Positions 7,591 through 16,335 are shown, counted from the stretch's first letter. The stretch: 35,109 nt of DNA from Spirochaetia bacterium (GCA_021736475.1 JAIPFV010000021.1:1-35109); one strand, 5' to 3'. The notes: generated by a model not told the origin, from the sequence alone. Numbers and translations are program-made.

Positions 7591-8886
7591 ATGAAAAAAC
7601 TACTCGTAATCATGGTCATGCTGGCCGTGGTATTTTCTGCACCGGTGTTTGCCGGCGGACAACAAGAGAAGGCCGAAGGTGACGGACAGCAGATGGCCAA
7701 GGCCATTGAGGTACTGCACTGGTGGACATCCGGCGGTGAAGCCGCTGCACTGAATGTACTGAAAGAAAAGGTAGAGGCCGAAGGTATAAAGTGGGTCGAC
7801 ACTCCGGTTGCAGGCGGAAGTGGTGTACAGGCAATGACCGTACTGCGCTCACGGGTAACTGCAGGAAACCCGCCGGCGGCAGTTCAAATGCTCGGATATG
7901 ACATCCTTGACTGGGCCGAAATGGGCGTAGTGGCCAACCTAAACGAACTGGCCGAAGAAGAGAATTGGGATGCAGTAATCCCCGACGCAATCAAAAAGTT
8001 CTCTAAATACGACGGGAAGTGGATTGCAGCCCCGGTAAATGTACACTCCGAAAACTGGGTATGGGCCAATCAGAAAATCTGTGATGACCTTGGAATTGAA
8101 CTACCCATTACCACCTGGGAAGGCTATGTAGATGCCCTGCAGAAAGTACAGGATTCTGGAAAAGTAGCCCTGGCCCACGGCGGACAACCCTGGCAGACAG
8201 GAACAATTTTCGAATCTGTGGTACTGGGAGTCGGCGGACCTGAGTTCTACGAAAAAACAATGAACGTTCCGATGGATCAGGATGCACTTAAGTCCGATCA
8301 GATGCTGGAAGCCTTCAAACGGATGGAAACTCTGCGCGGCTTTGTTGACGATAATTTCAGCGGACGCGACTGGAACCTGGCCTCCGCAATGGTAATCAAG
8401 GGTCAGGCGGCCTTTCAGATGATGGGCGACTTTGCAAAGGGAGAGTTCCTGCGGGCCGACATGGTACCGGGCGAGGATTTCTTTGGTTTCCGTACCCCCG
8501 GCACGAAGGGCTCTGTAACCTTTAATGCCGACCAGTTTGTAATGTTCGAGAAAGAATCCCAGGCCAAGAGAAATGCCCAGAAGGTACTGGCTAAAAACGT
8601 AATGGACCCGGAATTTCAGGTTTCCTTTAACGTGGTCAAGGGTTCAGTACCGGCACGCACAGACGTACCCGATGATGAGTTTACTATCATTGGGAAAGAG
8701 GCGATGAAAGACCTAGCCCAAGCCAATGATGACGGAACCCTCTTTGGTTCCCTGGCCCATGGACATGGTGCACCCTCCGCTATTAAAGAAGCGGTATTCG
8801 ATGTAGTAAGTGCCCATTTCAATGGACAGTACACCGCTGAAGAAGCTGTTGAAGCCTTGGCTAAAGCAGTAGAAGCTGCGAAATAA
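7591..8886 (+). CDS. Sugar ABC transporter substrate-binding protein (family 1)
   Basis: The 431-aa product begins with a signal peptide (MKKLLVIMVMLAVVFSAPVFA, then GGQQEK). The GGQQE start after cleavage is often seen in spirochaetal binding proteins. The body matches family-1 extracellular solute-binding proteins of carbohydrate importers: EVLHWWTSGGEAAAL, VTAGNPPAAVQM, WIAAPVNVHSENWVW, AFQMMGDFAKGEF and KGSVPARTD. The start was chosen for AAGGAGG 8 nt upstream and the signal peptide; the frame is open for another 54 codons upstream, but that would run through the sigma54 promoter. It should deliver a sugar to the two permeases downstream. The substrate cannot be told from sequence alone. 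Confidence 0.93.
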   Translation: MKKLLVIMVMLAVVFSAPVFAGGQQEKAEGDGQQMAKAIEVLHWWTSGGEAAALNVLKEKVEAEGIKWVDTPVAGGSGVQAMTVLRSRVTAGNPPAAVQMLGYDILDWAEMGVVANLNELAEEENWDAVIPDAIKKFSKYDGKWIAAPVNVHSENWVWANQKICDDLGIELPITTWEGYVDALQKVQDSGKVALAHGGQPWQTGTIFESVVLGVGGPEFYEKTMNVPMDQDALKSDQMLEAFKRMETLRGFVDDNFSGRDWNLASAMVIKGQAAFQMMGDFAKGEFLRADMVPGEDFFGFRTPGTKGSVTFNADQFVMFEKESQAKRNAQKVLAKNVMDPEFQVSFNVVKGSVPARTDVPDDEFTIIGKEAMKDLAQANDDGTLFGSLAHGHGAPSAIKEAVFDVVSAHFNGQYTAEEAVEALAKAVEAAK

Positions 8887-8907
8887 TTTTTATAGTATGT
8901 AAACCTG

Positions 8908-8934
8908 GGGCGGGCCTATTTGGGCCCGTCCTTT
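8908..8934 (+). terminator. Attenuator-like hairpin between SBP and permease genes
   Basis: GGGCGGGCC (8908-8916) pairs with GGCCCGTCC (8923-8931), including one G-U pair, around a 6-nt loop and followed by only TTT. A hairpin here commonly stabilises or partly terminates the transcript so that the binding protein is made in excess over the permeases. The short T-run suggests partial termination. Confidence 0.65.
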
Positions 8935-8966
8935 GATAATTCCTCTTCTACGGGAGTACAAGGATC

Positions 8967-9851
8967 ATGATAATTAAGAACAAGTGGCACCTGTCCAAGG
9001 ATGATGTAGTTGCCAGAGTTGTGTTGTTTCCCACCGTACTGCTGTCGGCAGTATGCGTGTACGGATTTATTATTTACACAATTTATATTTCCTTTACCGG
9101 CTCGACTATCATGCCAATCTACGAATGGGTCGGCTTTGAAAATTACGAAAAACTGTGGCAACTACGTCACTGGCACATCGCCATAAAGAATATGGCCATT
9201 TTTGGTGTCCTGTACATCGGAATCAGTACTGTGGTTGGACTGGTGCTGGCTATTTTAATTGATATGAACAGAATGGGGGAGATAATATTCCGCCCGGTGT
9301 TTCTTTATCCGATGGCAATCTCATTTATCGTTACAGGTACCGCCTGGAAGTGGTTTCTGGATCCGGGAATCGGACTGGAACATATCATGCATTTATGGGG
9401 CTTTGCCTCATTTAAATTTGCCTGGATTAAAAACTCGGATTTTGCAATCTACACAGTTGTAATTGCAGCTATATGGCAGGTTACCGGTTTTGTGATGGTA
9501 ATTTTTTTAGCGGGCTTGCGGGGAATTAACCATACCACCATCGAGTCGGGAGTGGTGGATGGAGCTACAAACTTTCAGTTATACACCCGGGTGATAATTC
9601 CCCAGTTAGGGGCTTCCTTCTTATCAGCCTTTGTTATTCTCGGTCATATGGCTATTAAATCCTACGACTTAGTCATTGCACTGACAAACGGCGGTCCGGG
9701 TCAGGCCACGGCGCTGCCGTCGACCTTTATGTACTCCTATACCTTTACCAGAAGCCGGATGGGAATAGGTGCCAGCGCTGCGGTAATGATGCTGATAGCA
9801 ATTATGCTGATCATTGTGCCGTATATCAAAAAACAGGTAGAGGAGGACTAA
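8967..9851 (+). CDS. Sugar ABC transporter permease (MalF type)
   Basis: This 294-aa inner-membrane protein has about six predicted TM helices and the binding-protein-dependent permease EAA loop, seen as ESGVVDGATNFQLYTRVIIPQLG, which contacts the ATPase. The N-terminal part resembles MalF/UgpA-type permeases of sugar importers (FPTVLLSAVCVYGFIIYTIYISFTGS). It is followed two bases later by its partner permease. No ATP-binding subunit is encoded in the window, so the pair probably uses a shared MsmK/UgpC-like ATPase encoded elsewhere (known for this transporter class; inference here). Confidence 0.93.
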   Translation: MIIKNKWHLSKDDVVARVVLFPTVLLSAVCVYGFIIYTIYISFTGSTIMPIYEWVGFENYEKLWQLRHWHIAIKNMAIFGVLYIGISTVVGLVLAILIDMNRMGEIIFRPVFLYPMAISFIVTGTAWKWFLDPGIGLEHIMHLWGFASFKFAWIKNSDFAIYTVVIAAIWQVTGFVMVIFLAGLRGINHTTIESGVVDGATNFQLYTRVIIPQLGASFLSAFVILGHMAIKSYDLVIALTNGGPGQATALPSTFMYSYTFTRSRMGIGASAAVMMLIAIMLIIVPYIKKQVEED

Positions 9852-9853
9852 CA

Positions 9854-10726
9854 ATGACTATCAGCGAAACTACCCGTCTAAGCCGTTTCTCAAAATTCAT
9901 CATTGTCACTGTTTTAACCCTATTTGCAGTCTATTTCCTGGTACCCTTCTACGTTATGCTGGTAAACTCGGTAAAACCCCTGTCGGAAATTCAGGGGGGA
10001 AACATGCTGGCCCTGCCCAGGGAGTTCTCCTTCGATTATTGGGTAAAAGCCTGGAAAACTGCCCAGGTAGGGGTCAATGCCACCGGACTACGCCCTTACT
10101 TTTTCAACTCCGTCAAAATTGTAATTCCTGCGGTGCTTCTCTCAACTCTGTTCGGGTCTTTCAGCGGATTTGTGCTGTCAAAATGGCGTTTCAAGGGAGA
10201 CAACCTGTTATTCGGGCTGATACTCTTCGGCTGCTTTATTCCCTTTCAGATCGTTCTGATTCCCATGGCACGGGTTCTGGGTATTTTGGGTATTGCCGGC
10301 ACAACCAGCGGCCTGGTCCTGGTTCACCTGGCCTACGGGGTGGGCTTTACCACCCTCTTTTTCCGCAATACCTATGCAAATCTGCCGGACGAGTTAGTCC
10401 AGTCGGCCCAGGTTGACGGGGCGCAATTCATGAAAATTTTTACCAGTATTATTCTTCCAACCTCCGCGCCGGTAATCGCGGTCACCATTATCTGGCAGAC
10501 CACCAATATTTGGAACGACTTTCTATTTGGAGTATCCTTTGGCGACTCCCGTTCGCAGCCAATGACAGTGGCCTTGAACAACCTCGTCCAGTCCTCTACC
10601 GGTGTAAAGGAGTACAACGTCCACTTTGCCGGAGCAATCATGGCAGCGCTGCCGACACTTTTTATCTATATTGTATCGGGACGCTACTTCGTACGCGGTT
10701 TGATGTCCGGCTCGGTGAAAGGATAG
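9854..10726 (+). CDS. Sugar ABC transporter permease (MalG type)
   Basis: This 290-aa protein has about six TM helices and the EAA motif QSAQVDGAQFMKIFTSIILPTSAP. MalG-like features are LVPFYVMLVNSVKP near the N-terminus and the C-terminal YFVRGLMSGSVKG. The start codon is preceded by GAGGAGG and lies 2 nt after the stop of the MalF-type gene, so translation is coupled. It forms the heterodimeric channel of the sugar importer. The operon appears to end after it, since the next gene has its own ribosome-binding site and an unrelated function. Confidence 0.94.
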   Translation: MTISETTRLSRFSKFIIVTVLTLFAVYFLVPFYVMLVNSVKPLSEIQGGNMLALPREFSFDYWVKAWKTAQVGVNATGLRPYFFNSVKIVIPAVLLSTLFGSFSGFVLSKWRFKGDNLLFGLILFGCFIPFQIVLIPMARVLGILGIAGTTSGLVLVHLAYGVGFTTLFFRNTYANLPDELVQSAQVDGAQFMKIFTSIILPTSAPVIAVTIIWQTTNIWNDFLFGVSFGDSRSQPMTVALNNLVQSSTGVKEYNVHFAGAIMAALPTLFIYIVSGRYFVRGLMSGSVKG

Positions 10727-10825
10727 ACCCGCCCTCCAGCTTGAATTTGTGTTTTATTTGAAGCACAGCGCCTTTTCCTGCTGTTTTCTTCTAGCAGAGC
10801 TTGTTGTATACTAGGAGGTATGAAT

Positions 10826-11464
10826 ATGCAGGAGTGGGCGGAGTTGCTGGAGCAGGAACTGCTTCAAGCGGTTGAAGTAAAAGATCGAGATTCCTTACAT
10901 CGATACATTACATTGCTCAGCAGAAATCTGGTGGAACAGCAGGTGTACCAGGACAATTTTACACAGCTGCATAACGAGATACAGAGTTTCAGCAGCACCA
11001 TGGAACAGGGTTTTCAAGCCATGGATGAGCGCTTTACAACGCAGTTAAAGCAAATGAATACACGTTTTGATGCTCAGCAGAAGCTTCTGGAGGAACGGTT
11101 AGCGGTACAACAGAAACTGACTGAAGAGCGCTTTGACGCCCAGGACCAAAAGTTTTTTGCTTTACAGAAGCAGATGGATGACCGCTTTGATGCAAATCAA
11201 AAACAAATGGCTGAACGCTTTAATGCACAGCAGAAGCTGATGGACGAGCGCTTTAATGCAAATCAAAAACAGATGGCTGAACGCTTTGATGCCCAGCAAA
11301 TACAAATGGATGAGCGCTTTGATGCCCAGCAGAAGCTGATGGACGAGCGCTTTACCCAGCACGATAAGCGTTTTGACGCTATCCATCGTGTATCGGTTTT
11401 AGGCTTTTCGGGACTCGCTTTATTAATTACTGCCTTCAGCCTAGTACTGCTTTTGTGGCGTTGA
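10826..11464 (+). CDS. Tail-anchored hendecad-repeat coiled-coil protein
   Basis: The product is 212 aa. After a ~65-residue helical N-terminus come ten 11-residue units of the form MDERFDAQQKL/MAERFNAQQKL (codons at 11021-11371), interrupted once by a 7-residue insert (FFALQKQ). A single C-terminal TM helix (VLGFSGLALLITAFSLVLLLW) ends the protein with one Arg. Eleven-residue periodicity predicts a slightly right-handed coiled coil. The topology suggests a cytoplasmic rod held to the membrane by its tail. The second ATG (10826) is preferred because AGGAGG ends 7 nt before it but abuts the first ATG (10820). Bacterial proteins of this kind have no agreed function. The 3' end overlaps the convergent MATE gene by 29 bp. 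Confidence 0.85.
   Translation: MQEWAELLEQELLQAVEVKDRDSLHRYITLLSRNLVEQQVYQDNFTQLHNEIQSFSSTMEQGFQAMDERFTTQLKQMNTRFDAQQKLLEERLAVQQKLTEERFDAQDQKFFALQKQMDDRFDANQKQMAERFNAQQKLMDERFNANQKQMAERFDAQQIQMDERFDAQQKLMDERFTQHDKRFDAIHRVSVLGFSGLALLITAFSLVLLLWR
11021..11371 (+). repeat. 33-bp coding tandem repeat encoding 11-residue coiled-coil units
   Basis: About ten imperfect 33-bp units lie inside the tail-anchored coiled-coil gene, each starting like ATGGATGAGCGCTTT. The later units (from 11167) are much more alike at the DNA level than the first ones. That points to recent unit duplication and possible copy-number variation between strains. Confidence 0.85.
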
Positions 11465-12797
11465 GCTGTCTGCGAATCGTCCACAGGGCGACCAGTCCGG
11501 TAACGGTATAGCTGAAGGCGATGGCTACAAACACCCCGACAGTACCAAACAGGTATGAACCTAATAGAGCCAGCGGAACCGACAGACCGAACATCTCCAG
11601 CACGCTGAGGCCGGCCGCCTGGAGAGGGCGCTTCATCACATTCAGACCCGCGCTCACCACCAGATAAAAACCCTGGGCTGCGTAAGCGAAGGAGACGATA
11701 CGCATGTAGAGTGCTGCAGTAGCCACGACTTTAGGATCGGTGTTGAAGATTGCGGCAATTCTTCCGGCCAGGACCAGGTACACAAGAAACAGGAATCCAC
11801 CCACATAAAGAGAAAAGTGACCGCTGGTGGTGAATCCGGCTTTCACCCGGTGGAGTTTGCCGGCCCCGAGGTTCTGACCGATAAACGGACCGACCACCGA
11901 GGAGAGGGCGTTCAGGGCGGCCAGTGAAAAAAATTCCATACGGGAGGCAACCCCGTAACCGGCCACCGCCGCCGCTCCGTAGGAGGCCACCACCCGGGTG
12001 ATAAAGCCGTTCCCAAGGGGTATGATCATCTTAGTGGCGGCGTTGGGTATGCCGATGTGCAGAATCTCCTTCCACGACCGCCATACTTCGGAGGGTTTCG
12101 GAAGGTTGTAGGCCAGCAGTTTCTCCCTGACTACCAGCACGTACATAGCAATAAGAAATGTCAGCCCGCGGCCGAACAGGGTCGCCAGAGCGGCCCCCCG
12201 AATCCCCAATGCGGGGAAGGGGCCGATTCCAAAAATGATCAGAGGATCGAGGATGAGATTCGCCGCCGCTCCCAGGACCATGACCATCCCCGGAGTTTTT
12301 GCATCGCCGGTGGCTCGAATGATGTTGTTGCCCACCATCGGCACGACCACAAAGATCATGCCGTAGTACCACACCCCCATGTATTCACCGATGTAGTCGA
12401 GCACCACCCCTTTTGCCCCCAGCAGACCGAAGAGGGGACGGATGGTCAGCAGGCCCACCGCGGCGCCGAGACCAACCACTAACAGGCCCAGAATCAGACT
12501 GTCCGTGGCCAGGCGGCGCACCCGCTGGTAGTTTTCGCTGCCAATAGCCCGCGAGACCACTGCCGAGGCTCCCATACCAATGCCCTGTGCCAGACTGCTG
12601 ATGGTCAGCACAACCGGGAAAGTAAACGAGAGGGCAGCCAGCTGCTGTTTGCCCAGCCGGCCTACAAAAAAGGTATCGGCCAGATTAAAGACCACCATAC
12701 TGAGAATTCCAAATACCATGGGCAGGGCCATTTGCAACAGGGTACGTGCCACCGGAGCTTCTAAGAGCCGGGTTCGGTTAATTTGAGTGTTTTTCAC
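11436..12797 (-). CDS. MATE-family multidrug efflux transporter
   Basis: This 453-aa membrane protein has about twelve TM segments and a typical MATE N-terminus: LLEAPVARTLLQMALPMVFGILSMVVFNLADTFFVGRLG, with QQLAALSFTFPV and the related second-half pattern GYGVASRMEFFSLAALNALSSVVGPFIGQNLGAG. MATE proteins export cationic drugs or metabolites in exchange for Na+ or H+. The start codon is GTG (12797), overlapping the marR stop as GTGA, so the two genes are translationally coupled. Its 3' end overlaps the convergent coiled-coil gene by 29 bp. Confidence 0.95.
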   Translation of the reverse strand: MKNTQINRTRLLEAPVARTLLQMALPMVFGILSMVVFNLADTFFVGRLGKQQLAALSFTFPVVLTISSLAQGIGMGASAVVSRAIGSENYQRVRRLATDSLILGLLVVGLGAAVGLLTIRPLFGLLGAKGVVLDYIGEYMGVWYYGMIFVVVPMVGNNIIRATGDAKTPGMVMVLGAAANLILDPLIIFGIGPFPALGIRGAALATLFGRGLTFLIAMYVLVVREKLLAYNLPKPSEVWRSWKEILHIGIPNAATKMIIPLGNGFITRVVASYGAAAVAGYGVASRMEFFSLAALNALSSVVGPFIGQNLGAGKLHRVKAGFTTSGHFSLYVGGFLFLVYLVLAGRIAAIFNTDPKVVATAALYMRIVSFAYAAQGFYLVVSAGLNVMKRPLQAAGLSVLEMFGLSVPLALLGSYLFGTVGVFVAIAFSYTVTGLVALWTIRRQLNATKAVLG

Positions 12798-13267
12798 TTT
12801 GTGTGCTCCGGAGGACCGCTTTTTCGGTGCCCAATGTAGTGGCCCAGGGCTGCTTCCACCCTATCGAGCAGGCGGAAGAGCTGGTCCAGTTCTTCCCTCG
12901 AGAGGTCGGCTGAACAGACTTCGGTTACCCGGCCCAGGGTCGCCTGAATAGTCGGCATAATAGCCCAGCCCGCGTCGGTCAGGTACAGTCGCCGAACACG
13001 TCCATCCTCGACATCTGGAATCCGCTGCAGATAGCCCTTCTGTTCAAGTCTGGCCAGCCCCTTCGCAGCAGTAGCCTTATCGATGTCGGTTTTTCGGCTC
13101 AGCTCGTTTTGGGTAATCCCCGGGTGCTGTTCAATTAGATGCAGGAAAAAGTGAGTTCCACTACCTACTCCACAGGATTCCAGCTCATGCTGTATCATCC
13201 AGCGGATGTTTCGTGAAATATGGCTGATTTGTTTGCCAAGAGATCGCTCTTGGCTGTCATTTACCAT
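12794..13267 (-). CDS. MarR-family transcriptional regulator controlling the MATE pump
   Basis: This 157-aa protein has the MarR winged-helix core: NELSRKTDIDKATAAKGLARLEQKGYLQRIPDVEDGRVRRLYLTDAG, covering the recognition helix and the DxRxxR wing. The gene leads the two-gene operon with the MATE pump. A perfect dyad overlapping the promoter (13304-13321) is the likely operator. MarR proteins usually repress their own operon and let go when they bind a small aromatic ligand or drug, so an inducible efflux circuit is inferred. Confidence 0.94.
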   Translation of the reverse strand: MVNDSQERSLGKQISHISRNIRWMIQHELESCGVGSGTHFFLHLIEQHPGITQNELSRKTDIDKATAAKGLARLEQKGYLQRIPDVEDGRVRRLYLTDAGWAIMPTIQATLGRVTEVCSADLSREELDQLFRLLDRVEAALGHYIGHRKSGPPEHTK

Positions 13268-13296
13268 GCCGCGCCCCGGTCCTTGTGTGTGCTTAG

Positions 13297-13321
13297 ATCA
13301 TATTAGTTGCATAGGCAACTA
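13297..13321 (-). promoter_or_regulatory. MarR operator dyad next to the marR-MATE promoter
   Basis: TAGTTGC-ATAG-GCAACTA (13304-13321) is a perfect 7+4+7 dyad of the kind bound by MarR dimers. On the minus strand a good -10 hexamer, TATGAT (13302-13297), abuts it, so a bound repressor would sit on the -10/-35 spacer. The ATG at 13267 follows about 23 nt after the expected transcription start. The rest of the gap to 13534 shows no gene. Confidence 0.75.
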
Positions 13322-13534
13322 TAACCAGAATACCAGATATGAGGTTTTAAGGCAATCCCATAAGCTTGTTGCAAGGAAAAACTATATGTCAATCTGCTCA
13401 AGTTCCAACACTCCGAGACGCGTGCTTTGTGCTACCCAAAACTCTTTTCAGTCATAGGGGCATAGGCCTAGGCATCACTGCTGCATTCAGCCAGCATGAA
13501 ACAGGTCAACCGTTTGAAAGATTCGAGAGCTCCT

Positions 13535-14365
13535 TCAGTTCAGAAGAGGAGCAGAATCATCGGTCAAATAGACCTTCACCTTGGTGGTCTTACCCGGTTC
13601 CACCGAAAATGGCTGGCCCGCGGGAGCCTTTATTGTCGTAGTAAGACCACTCCAGGGTTCCACATAGTACCAGCCGGGCCCTTCATACTTAGTATTAGTA
13701 TCGCTATCCACACAATCCCCTGGGGAATTCACACCCTCGTCCTCGAATGGGATGGTTACTGGAGGACCGGTAGGCCCATCTATGTAGAAAAGATGAGAGT
13801 AATTGATCAGATCTTCGTCGAATTCCGCATCCTCCTCCATGAGGCCAAAGAACTGTTTCACCTCGTCGATGGTATTGAAACCGCCCATGTAGAGGAAATA
13901 GTCCTTGTTCGCTGGAACACCGGTCACCGTGAAGTCGGCTTCTTGATTCCCGCTGTCATAATCAACTTCAATAGCAAAGTAGGGGTTGCCGCTGAACTTC
14001 ATGGTGCCCCCCAGGGCGACATCGATGAGGATCTCCTCGAGCTTGTCCTCGATTTCTGCTTCAATCTCAGCTGACGGCAACCCGCTGTCGAGGGCCACCG
14101 TCAGCTGGGTGACATCCTTCAGGGCTTCCTCGAAGCCGGAATTGATGAGCAGTCCGGCCAGCACTACCGTGTCATTTTCAGGAAGACCCTTGCTCTGCAT
14201 GGTCACATCCATGCTGAATCCCTGTTCACTCTGTAAAATCGGAGCATAGCATGAGCCGAGTACCAGCAGGATCACCGCGCCTGCGATGAGCGCAGGCAGC
14301 ACAGCCCGCCGGGTACATATCCTTATGTCTACCGGTCTTTTCCGGTTTATATCCGTCGTTTTCAT
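13535..14365 (-). CDS. Predicted lipoprotein of unknown function, last gene of an envelope operon
   Basis: From ATG 14365 the product is 276 aa. An N-terminal basic region and hydrophobic segment end in LVLGSC, a lipobox with C39 as the lipidation site. The mature part is acidic, with repeated ESG/EIEAEIEDKLEEIL helical stretches, beta-rich segments and a C-terminal extracellular-style region (GPGWYYVEPW, KTTKVKVYLTDD). No known domain was recognised. The longer frame to 14452 overlaps the FecR gene and lacks support. The chosen start lies 1 nt after the FecR stop, with AGGAGG and GGAG upstream. Cluster context points to an outer-envelope role. Confidence 0.8.
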   Translation of the reverse strand: MKTTDINRKRPVDIRICTRRAVLPALIAGAVILLVLGSCYAPILQSEQGFSMDVTMQSKGLPENDTVVLAGLLINSGFEEALKDVTQLTVALDSGLPSAEIEAEIEDKLEEILIDVALGGTMKFSGNPYFAIEVDYDSGNQEADFTVTGVPANKDYFLYMGGFNTIDEVKQFFGLMEEDAEFDEDLINYSHLFYIDGPTGPPVTIPFEDEGVNSPGDCVDSDTNTKYEGPGWYYVEPWSGLTTTIKAPAGQPFSVEPGKTTKVKVYLTDDSAPLLN

Positions 14366-14366
14366 T

Positions 14367-15017
14367 TTACTCCGGTACCTCCTGTTCATAGAAATTGACC
14401 GTTCCGCCGACGCTGCCGTATTCGAGCACCTTGATCGAACTGGTGCCTTCAAAGGGCGTCATGAAATTATCATCCAATATCCCGGAGCGCAGCAATCCAT
14501 CCCGCCCCATGATTGCCTCACCTCCGGCTGATACGTTCCTTCCGATATTGAAGGGGTTTGTGAAGCGTACGGTTCCGTCAAAGACCTCCAAATTGATCCC
14601 GTCATAGGTAAACGAGGTGCCCCGCACCGCCGCAGTTGACTGAGCGCTGCGCAGTTTGAAGTTGTGCCTGAGTCCCTCGGTACGCCTCACATTAGCCTGA
14701 ATTCTGCCCACCTTGAGGTTGATGTCCGTCGATATCACCCCTTCCTTCTCTACCAGTTCGTCGATCCTCATTCTGGTCAGGGCGTCGACGTGGAGTACTG
14801 CCTTCTCGATTTCGATGCTCGCCTTGGAGTTGAATCCCGTGGAGATCTGCGCTCCCGTGGGTACCCGCACTCCAACGGCGGCGTTCTGCCAGTTACTGCC
14901 GTGAAGACGGTATTCGACCTTTCCCGTGACCGATGTGAAAACTCCATCCGCCGCATACAGCATGGAGGACAACAACATCATGGCCCCCAGGATGATACCT
15001 ATAGTTCGTACTCGCAT
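14367..15017 (-). CDS. Exported FecR-domain protein
   Basis: This 216-aa protein has a signal peptide (MRVRTIGIILGAMMLLSSMLYAA). A FecR-like beta domain follows: GVFTSVTGKVEYRLHGSNWQNAAVGVRVPTGAQISTGFNSKASIEI, and RSAQSTAAVRGTSFTYDG, the characteristic A-V-R-G-T motif. In classical systems FecR relays an outer-membrane signal to a sigma factor. No sigma factor or TonB receptor lies nearby, and spirochaetes have many stand-alone exported FecR-domain proteins of unknown role. AAGGAG lies 7 nt before the ATG. It sits between a beta-barrel gene (25 nt upstream) and a lipoprotein gene (1 nt downstream). Confidence 0.85.
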   Translation of the reverse strand: MRVRTIGIILGAMMLLSSMLYAADGVFTSVTGKVEYRLHGSNWQNAAVGVRVPTGAQISTGFNSKASIEIEKAVLHVDALTRMRIDELVEKEGVISTDINLKVGRIQANVRRTEGLRHNFKLRSAQSTAAVRGTSFTYDGINLEVFDGTVRFTNPFNIGRNVSAGGEAIMGRDGLLRSGILDDNFMTPFEGTSSIKVLEYGSVGGTVNFYEQEVPE

Positions 15018-15042
15018 ATCTTGCTCCTTCTCTATAATCGAA

Positions 15043-16335
15043 TTAAAAACGCGCGGTCAATTCAAAGCGAAGCATAAAGTCCGAATCCGCATCCTGAACC
15101 CATGCTGATCCCGGGACGAAAACGGCGCCTGTCAATCCCGCCGAAAGATCGGATACTATGTCCCAGGTGAAAGCGGCATCAAACTCGGTGCCGACGAACC
15201 AGGAATCAGAACCCCCATCCAGATCCATCCAGTCGGCATTCCACTCGTAGATGCGGAAATAGGCACGTCCGCCTACCGAAGGCCGCAGCCTTCTCATGAC
15301 CGGAGAAGATCCGTTCAGGAATGGCCGCAGTGAATAGGAAATTCCTGAGTACATGAGAGAATCGAGGGTCGGATCTACCACCAGGCCGAGGGTCGGTTTG
15401 TTCAACGGCCTGAATTTACTCAATCCGAAGGGCATGTCGAATCCGATATCGATATCCTCCACCGGTGCGTCAGGTGTTGCCACCAGTCCGTAGAAGGCGA
15501 TTTTTGAGTCGAGCCAGTCCTTCCGCAGGTAGCGGGATGTAAACCCGGTGATGAGCGACAGTTTCTTCGTATTCTCTACCGAGCTGATCTGGGAGGTCCC
15601 CACTGCAAGAAAACCGTCGTGATACAGATACCGTCCGAATTTGTACGACAACAGGGTTCCCCAGTATTGACTGTCGATGGTCTCTTCGCCGCCTTCAGGA
15701 TCGCGCAGGTCGAACTGGGCCAGACCGAAAAACACCCAGTTCTGCAGCCTTTTTCCAACATCGATAAAACTGACCTGTCCCTGAGTGAAAAAGCGCTTCG
15801 GACCGAATGTATTGCTTTCCTCATCCGCCTGTTCGCTCAAGTCGGGCGCGGACAGACGTATATCACTTGTTGGGTTCAGCAGCAAACCGGTGTAAGCCCC
15901 ATCCAACTTGAAGTGCACCTGGGGAAAGAGGAGATTCAAACTGGCCCCGTCGGCAGTATGCACCAGAATGTAACCCGTCGGATCTGAAAAACCGAATCGC
16001 CCAATGCTTGTTTGTACCAGCGAAGAGGTTCCAAGGGCAGCTGGAAAGCTGCCCTTGAAGCTCAGTTCATCAATGTCCAGAAGATAGGCGCGGTCTTCGG
16101 TAAAAAGGTAGCTCGCCTGTGCCCGAAAACCGAGGGTAGACTTCTCGCGCTTCATCTCACCGTCGATCCACAGCGACAGTTTGTCCTCCTGGGTAGCTTC
16201 TCCCCCATCAGCGAAAAGGTATCCGGAGGTATTGGCCAATTCTCCGCCCCAATCCCAGTTAAGTGCTGAAACCGATAAAACAGATCCAAGCAGGAGGCTT
16301 ACGGCCATGACTAAAATAATACTCAGTCGTTTCAT
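15043..16335 (-). CDS. Probable outer-membrane beta-barrel protein
   Basis: This 430-aa protein has a signal peptide (MKRLSIILVMAVSLLLGSVLSVSA). The body alternates short amphipathic strands with turns (LGFRAQASYLF, SLNLLFPQVHFKLDGAYTGLLL, YWGTLLSYKFGRYLYHDGFLAVG, AGLTGAVFVPGSAW). It ends in DFMLRFELTARF, with the terminal aromatic residue typical of barrel proteins recognised by BamA. It resembles uncharacterised spirochaetal barrels rather than a named porin. The start overlaps the stop of the upstream gene (ATGA), so both are translated together. Substrate or partner unknown. Confidence 0.8.
   Translation of the reverse strand: MKRLSIILVMAVSLLLGSVLSVSALNWDWGGELANTSGYLFADGGEATQEDKLSLWIDGEMKREKSTLGFRAQASYLFTEDRAYLLDIDELSFKGSFPAALGTSSLVQTSIGRFGFSDPTGYILVHTADGASLNLLFPQVHFKLDGAYTGLLLNPTSDIRLSAPDLSEQADEESNTFGPKRFFTQGQVSFIDVGKRLQNWVFFGLAQFDLRDPEGGEETIDSQYWGTLLSYKFGRYLYHDGFLAVGTSQISSVENTKKLSLITGFTSRYLRKDWLDSKIAFYGLVATPDAPVEDIDIGFDMPFGLSKFRPLNKPTLGLVVDPTLDSLMYSGISYSLRPFLNGSSPVMRRLRPSVGGRAYFRIYEWNADWMDLDGGSDSWFVGTEFDAAFTWDIVSDLSAGLTGAVFVPGSAWVQDADSDFMLRFELTARF

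Noticed and set aside
8975-10280. Other TGGCAC sequences (for example near 8975, 9171 and 10265) as sigma54 promoters
   Set aside because: None has a GC at the required -12 spacing, and they fall inside coding sequence.
10807-10812. TATACT before the coiled-coil gene as a leaderless promoter
   Set aside because: It is followed by a perfect AGGAGG placed correctly for ATG 10826, and no -35 matches; a coincidental -10 is more likely.
13535-14452. Long form of the lipoprotein starting at 14452
   Set aside because: It would overlap the FecR gene by 86 bp and place a 29-residue basic extension before the signal sequence; ATG 14365 has AGGAGG/GGAG and gives a normal lipoprotein signal.
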